64,000 bases of DNA, taken from positions 2,728,001 to 2,792,000 of the forward strand of contig CM060731.1 in the NCBI GenBank assembly GCA_030704615.1, given 5' to 3'. The DNA comes from Takakia lepidozioides. Lineage: Eukaryota; Streptophyta; Takakiopsida; Takakiales; Takakiaceae. How positions within the stretch are numbered: position 1 is the stretch's first letter; each line of letters begins with the position of its first letter. The position numbers and the translations under genes are program-made. Shown here one piece after another: positions 54,200-64,000 of the stretch. The notes below the pieces were generated by a model. That model searched no databases, was not told the DNA's origin, and worked only from the letters and a program-made list of their open reading frames with translations.

Positions 54200-56870
54200 C
54201 AAGATCGTATACATGACAAGCCATAGTCGTCCAATCTTTCACCCGTTTGACATGATCAAACATAAGAAAACATTTCTCCAGGTCACCACTCTTCTGCATC
54301 TGCCTGACGAGGCTCAAACTTGTAAACGTTTACCTCTTACACGTGATTTGCAACATTGTTCACCCTCGAATTAGTACGTTGGTGGACTCCCTTTTCAATG
54401 ACACTACAGATGCATTTATGAGCTGTCCATTATTCCTGTTTCTCGGAGATGTGAAGTCTATATTCCGGCTACATGAGTGTGTTATCTCATCTCCTTGAAA
54501 TTGATCATAGATTTTTCCCGGTCATTGGTATGAGGAACCCAGAAATGTTTGACCTTGAAACTACCTACAAACTCCCTGTTGTCTTCTTGCTTCGGACAAC
54601 AATGACATCCGCTTGACTTAGCGAGTGTGGATCTCATCTCTCAGCGGTTGTCTTTAGGAATCTCGTTAATAAGTTAATATGTTTGAGGCTGAAGTATCCT
54701 TCAATTTCAACATAGAAACCTCTTTTGTTCTCACATGTTCGTCTAATTCAAATTGGAATTAGGATTGATGGAAGCTTTGAACTACAAAGGAAAAACTTTG
54801 CACATGTATACACAATTCCGATTTGAAAGTGTCTGAACCAGTGTTGCATTGGTATTTAGGGTATTCCCGGGTACTAATCAACCTGGTTTTCCAGAACCTA
54901 CCAGGCGGATACGTGTCTGCTGCAAAACCTAGGGTAGACCAGTACTATCCTGATACATCCCCCCTCTGCTACCAGGCTCATACTCAGACCCTTCCAGAAG
55001 CCATAGCTCGATACCAGTACTCTAGACACGGATTGCCCCATTTTTCCTCTGGATTCTTGGGTAGGATTTTGCTTCATGTACAAGCACTTCATGATGCATG
55101 TTGACGGCGCCGAGGGATATCTTGTAGTTAGGGTGTAGTTTTAGATTCATCTCTCCACTATGATGAGGATGGATTCTGGTTTGTAGAGGCTGCCTACTGT
55201 GATAATCAGATGTAGGATAGTTTAGGTAAAGAAACGTCAAGGATGTCATCTTTTGCCACAACACAATCTATAAACTTTGATATTAATATAATGTCCGCCT
55301 GGTATTATATACCAGGGTTGATATGTCCCTGGTATTACCTTCCACAATACCTTGATATTCATACCATCTGGAGGTATTTGAAAAATGCAATACCTATACT
55401 TATACCTTCCATGGACCTTGACCTTATCTACCTAGGACCATACCAGCCTTAAGAAAGAAGGGGCCTCCCAAGACCAGGACCAGGCCGGTATATTATAATT
55501 CCAATACCAGTACAACACTGGTCTGAACCCAGAAAATTTGTGGGTGCAATGTATTGTGCTCAATGCCTTCACATGGAAAAAAGAGCCAACCATGCTCTTC
55601 TTTCAGACTACAAGATGGCAACCGCCTATCTGACTTGGGACGTTTCTGTAAGATCCACATAGTGAATAAATTCCCTGCTTGCAAACATTAACTTCAACTG
55701 CAGGTACGATGGTCTTTCTTCCCCGTAAATTTGTACTTCTGAACTACTCAGGAGTGCACTGTGAAAAAGCCTACAAAATTTACTGGCACTGTGACTTGCA
55801 GAGCAATCAACTTATGGTAGCCTACCAAACACCAGCGAATCTCGTTGGCTTGAAGCTGAAAGACAATGCTTCCAAAACACAAATGTCTTCTGTCACAGAG
55901 AGTGAGTTGATTGTACAAAATTTAGAGACGAGGTGGTGAATGCATTTAGACCGTTTTCAAGAAATCTTCTTGCTCTGCTCTTGCATTAAACGTCTTTCCA
56001 CATCCTGTACCAACTCTCGCATGCAGGTTACTTTCTTGTCGTGTGACTAGCAATCAGCCATCATGTACTCAAAATAGGATGCACTTATGAGACAGCTAAC
56101 AGCAAGAACATGTTGCTCGTGTTGCCTATGTAACACGAGCAACATGCTGATGTACATACCAGCATTCCAGCTGCATTGGCAGCCACAAATTATCCGAAGG
56201 GGCTCTCAAGTGTCCGATGAAGTTGTGGATTAGACTGAGTGAGTGGCCGCTCCAAGCTTGTGGTTCTGGGGTCAGATTTGGGGAAAAACTATTAGTTCGG
56301 AATTTTGGAGTGCCAATTCTTGAAATGTTGACAAATTTCAAAGACGAACCTGAAATCGACCAACTGGGTTTTTCAACGCTTCTATAGCCAGCAATCTGAA
56401 AGTTACTAAAGGAAAGGTTGAAGAAGCGAAGACAAAGGTATCTAGTATCCACTGCACTAATTTTTTCCATGAGTCATAGGCAACCTCTGGTGTGAAGGCC
56501 GCATGTTACTCTGTGCATGACAAGAATGTGACCCTGAGATGTTGGATGGTGGTTGTTAACCTTTCTACATTTCTTCAAGTTGATGATCTCAGCAATGCAG
56601 ACTGTTGTACCATCTGAGTGAAAATTAGTTGAGGCCCCTGTGGAGGGCTAGAGTGCCCTTACCATACTAAGGGTTCAGCCAATAGAAAACCGGAGCTGGT
56701 GGTGGGTTTTCACCCACAAAATCTATGAAAGACAGCCCAAATTTGCTGGAGAACTTGCCCACAGCCAATAGAATCCCATGATACACTTGTTTGCAGTCCT
56801 GGAATCATACCAGCTTTTTTATTACATGCCACATTCTTACTGGGAGAGAAACGTCAAACCCCATGTAATT
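54200..56870. other. Intergenic, no gene recognised
   Basis: Only short, unrelated ORFs. It contains a perfect 15-bp inverted repeat at 56109-56146 and presumably the 3' untranslated region of the receptor-like kinase at the right end. Confidence 0.45.
56109..56146. repeat. Perfect 15-bp inverted repeat
   Basis: CATGTTGCTCGTGTT (56109-56123) and its exact reverse complement (56132-56146) are separated by 8 nt. It lies about 730 bp past the receptor kinase stop. Confidence 0.9.
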
Positions 56871-56873
56871 AGG

Positions 56874-63651
<6,778 letters not shown>

Positions 63652-64000
63652 CTGCATACAAAGGTATACGTCACATCGTTCAAATCCAAACTCAAGGCAG
63701 AGAAAGCTGTCAAGGAAAGAAACTCCTTGATACAATAATGACTTCAAACAGTAACTTCCTGGTGTTCTACTACTACTAGTGTCTATGTCATGGGAAGGCT
63801 CTTGTTGAGCTGTTTGTAACCAGAATACAGCTCAGTGGAGTGGGAATATGCAGTCAATCAAATCATTATATTATCATTATCGTTACTGAGTATTTCTACA
63901 TTGTGCTACACTCAAACTCTAATCCCCATAACTATTAGGCCATTAGAGTACTTGGCAAGGTCTTCAGTAATGAAAGGTAGAGAACATGCATTGAACTCCT
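63652..64000. other. Receptor-kinase intron at window edge
   Basis: Sequence upstream of the transmembrane exon acceptor at 63652. No further exon was recognised before the window ends. Confidence 0.5.

Noticed and set aside
55279-55500. Possible coding exon around ggtatt-rich sequence
   Set aside because: The stretch has scattered short repeats of ggtatta and ccagtact and no splice-compatible frame with similarity to anything recognised.

Overview
The window looks like nuclear DNA from a streptophyte, most likely a charophyte green alga of the Chara/Klebsormidium type. The evidence is an intron-rich ribosomal protein gene with a plant telo-box just upstream of its start, a plant-type receptor-like kinase with many short phase-matched exons, tRNA-derived SINEs, and a Gypsy-type retroelement carrying a C5 DNA methyltransferase. 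The organism is inferred; nothing in the sequence names it. Host genes are sparse and most of the window is nested transposable elements.

Layout: 1-8135 is a leftward copy (copy 1) of a large hAT-related element: 120-bp tandem repeats, a broken RING-finger gene, a palindromic-repeat array holding a SINE, and a transposase remnant. 8140-14550 is host-like DNA with an apparently intact four-exon RPL35A (eL33) gene and a broken beta-class amino-methyltransferase-like gene. 14560-52288 is a second, rightward copy of the element (outer copy), split by two insertions in its transposase tail: an approximately 9-kb Gypsy-like retroelement (15247-24203) encoding gag, protease, C5 methyltransferase, an integrase tail and a PHD finger; and a further 17.5-kb element of the same hAT family (inner copy, 24225-41692) bounded by an 8-bp target duplication and short inverted ends. 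52289-56870 holds a transposase fragment and otherwise no recognisable gene. 56874-63651 is the membrane-kinase half of a receptor-like kinase, with a LINE fragment in one intron.

The main result is the structure of the hAT-like element. Inner and outer copies share one gene order: inverted end, palindromic array, BED/DUF659/hATC transposase, array, RING-H2 protein gene, 120-bp repeat block, a convergent protein-kinase-like gene, array, inverted end. Each gene has its own upstream array followed by a TATA box. The palindrome is GCGACCGCC/GGCGGTCGC throughout the inner copy and GCGACCACC/GGTGGTCGC throughout the outer copy and copy 1, so arrays and genes appear to have diverged together. Between the inner kinase and RING genes lies a cluster of four long imperfect hairpins. 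All copies are decayed; many stop codons look like C-to-T or G-to-A changes, as expected from deamination of methylated cytosine.
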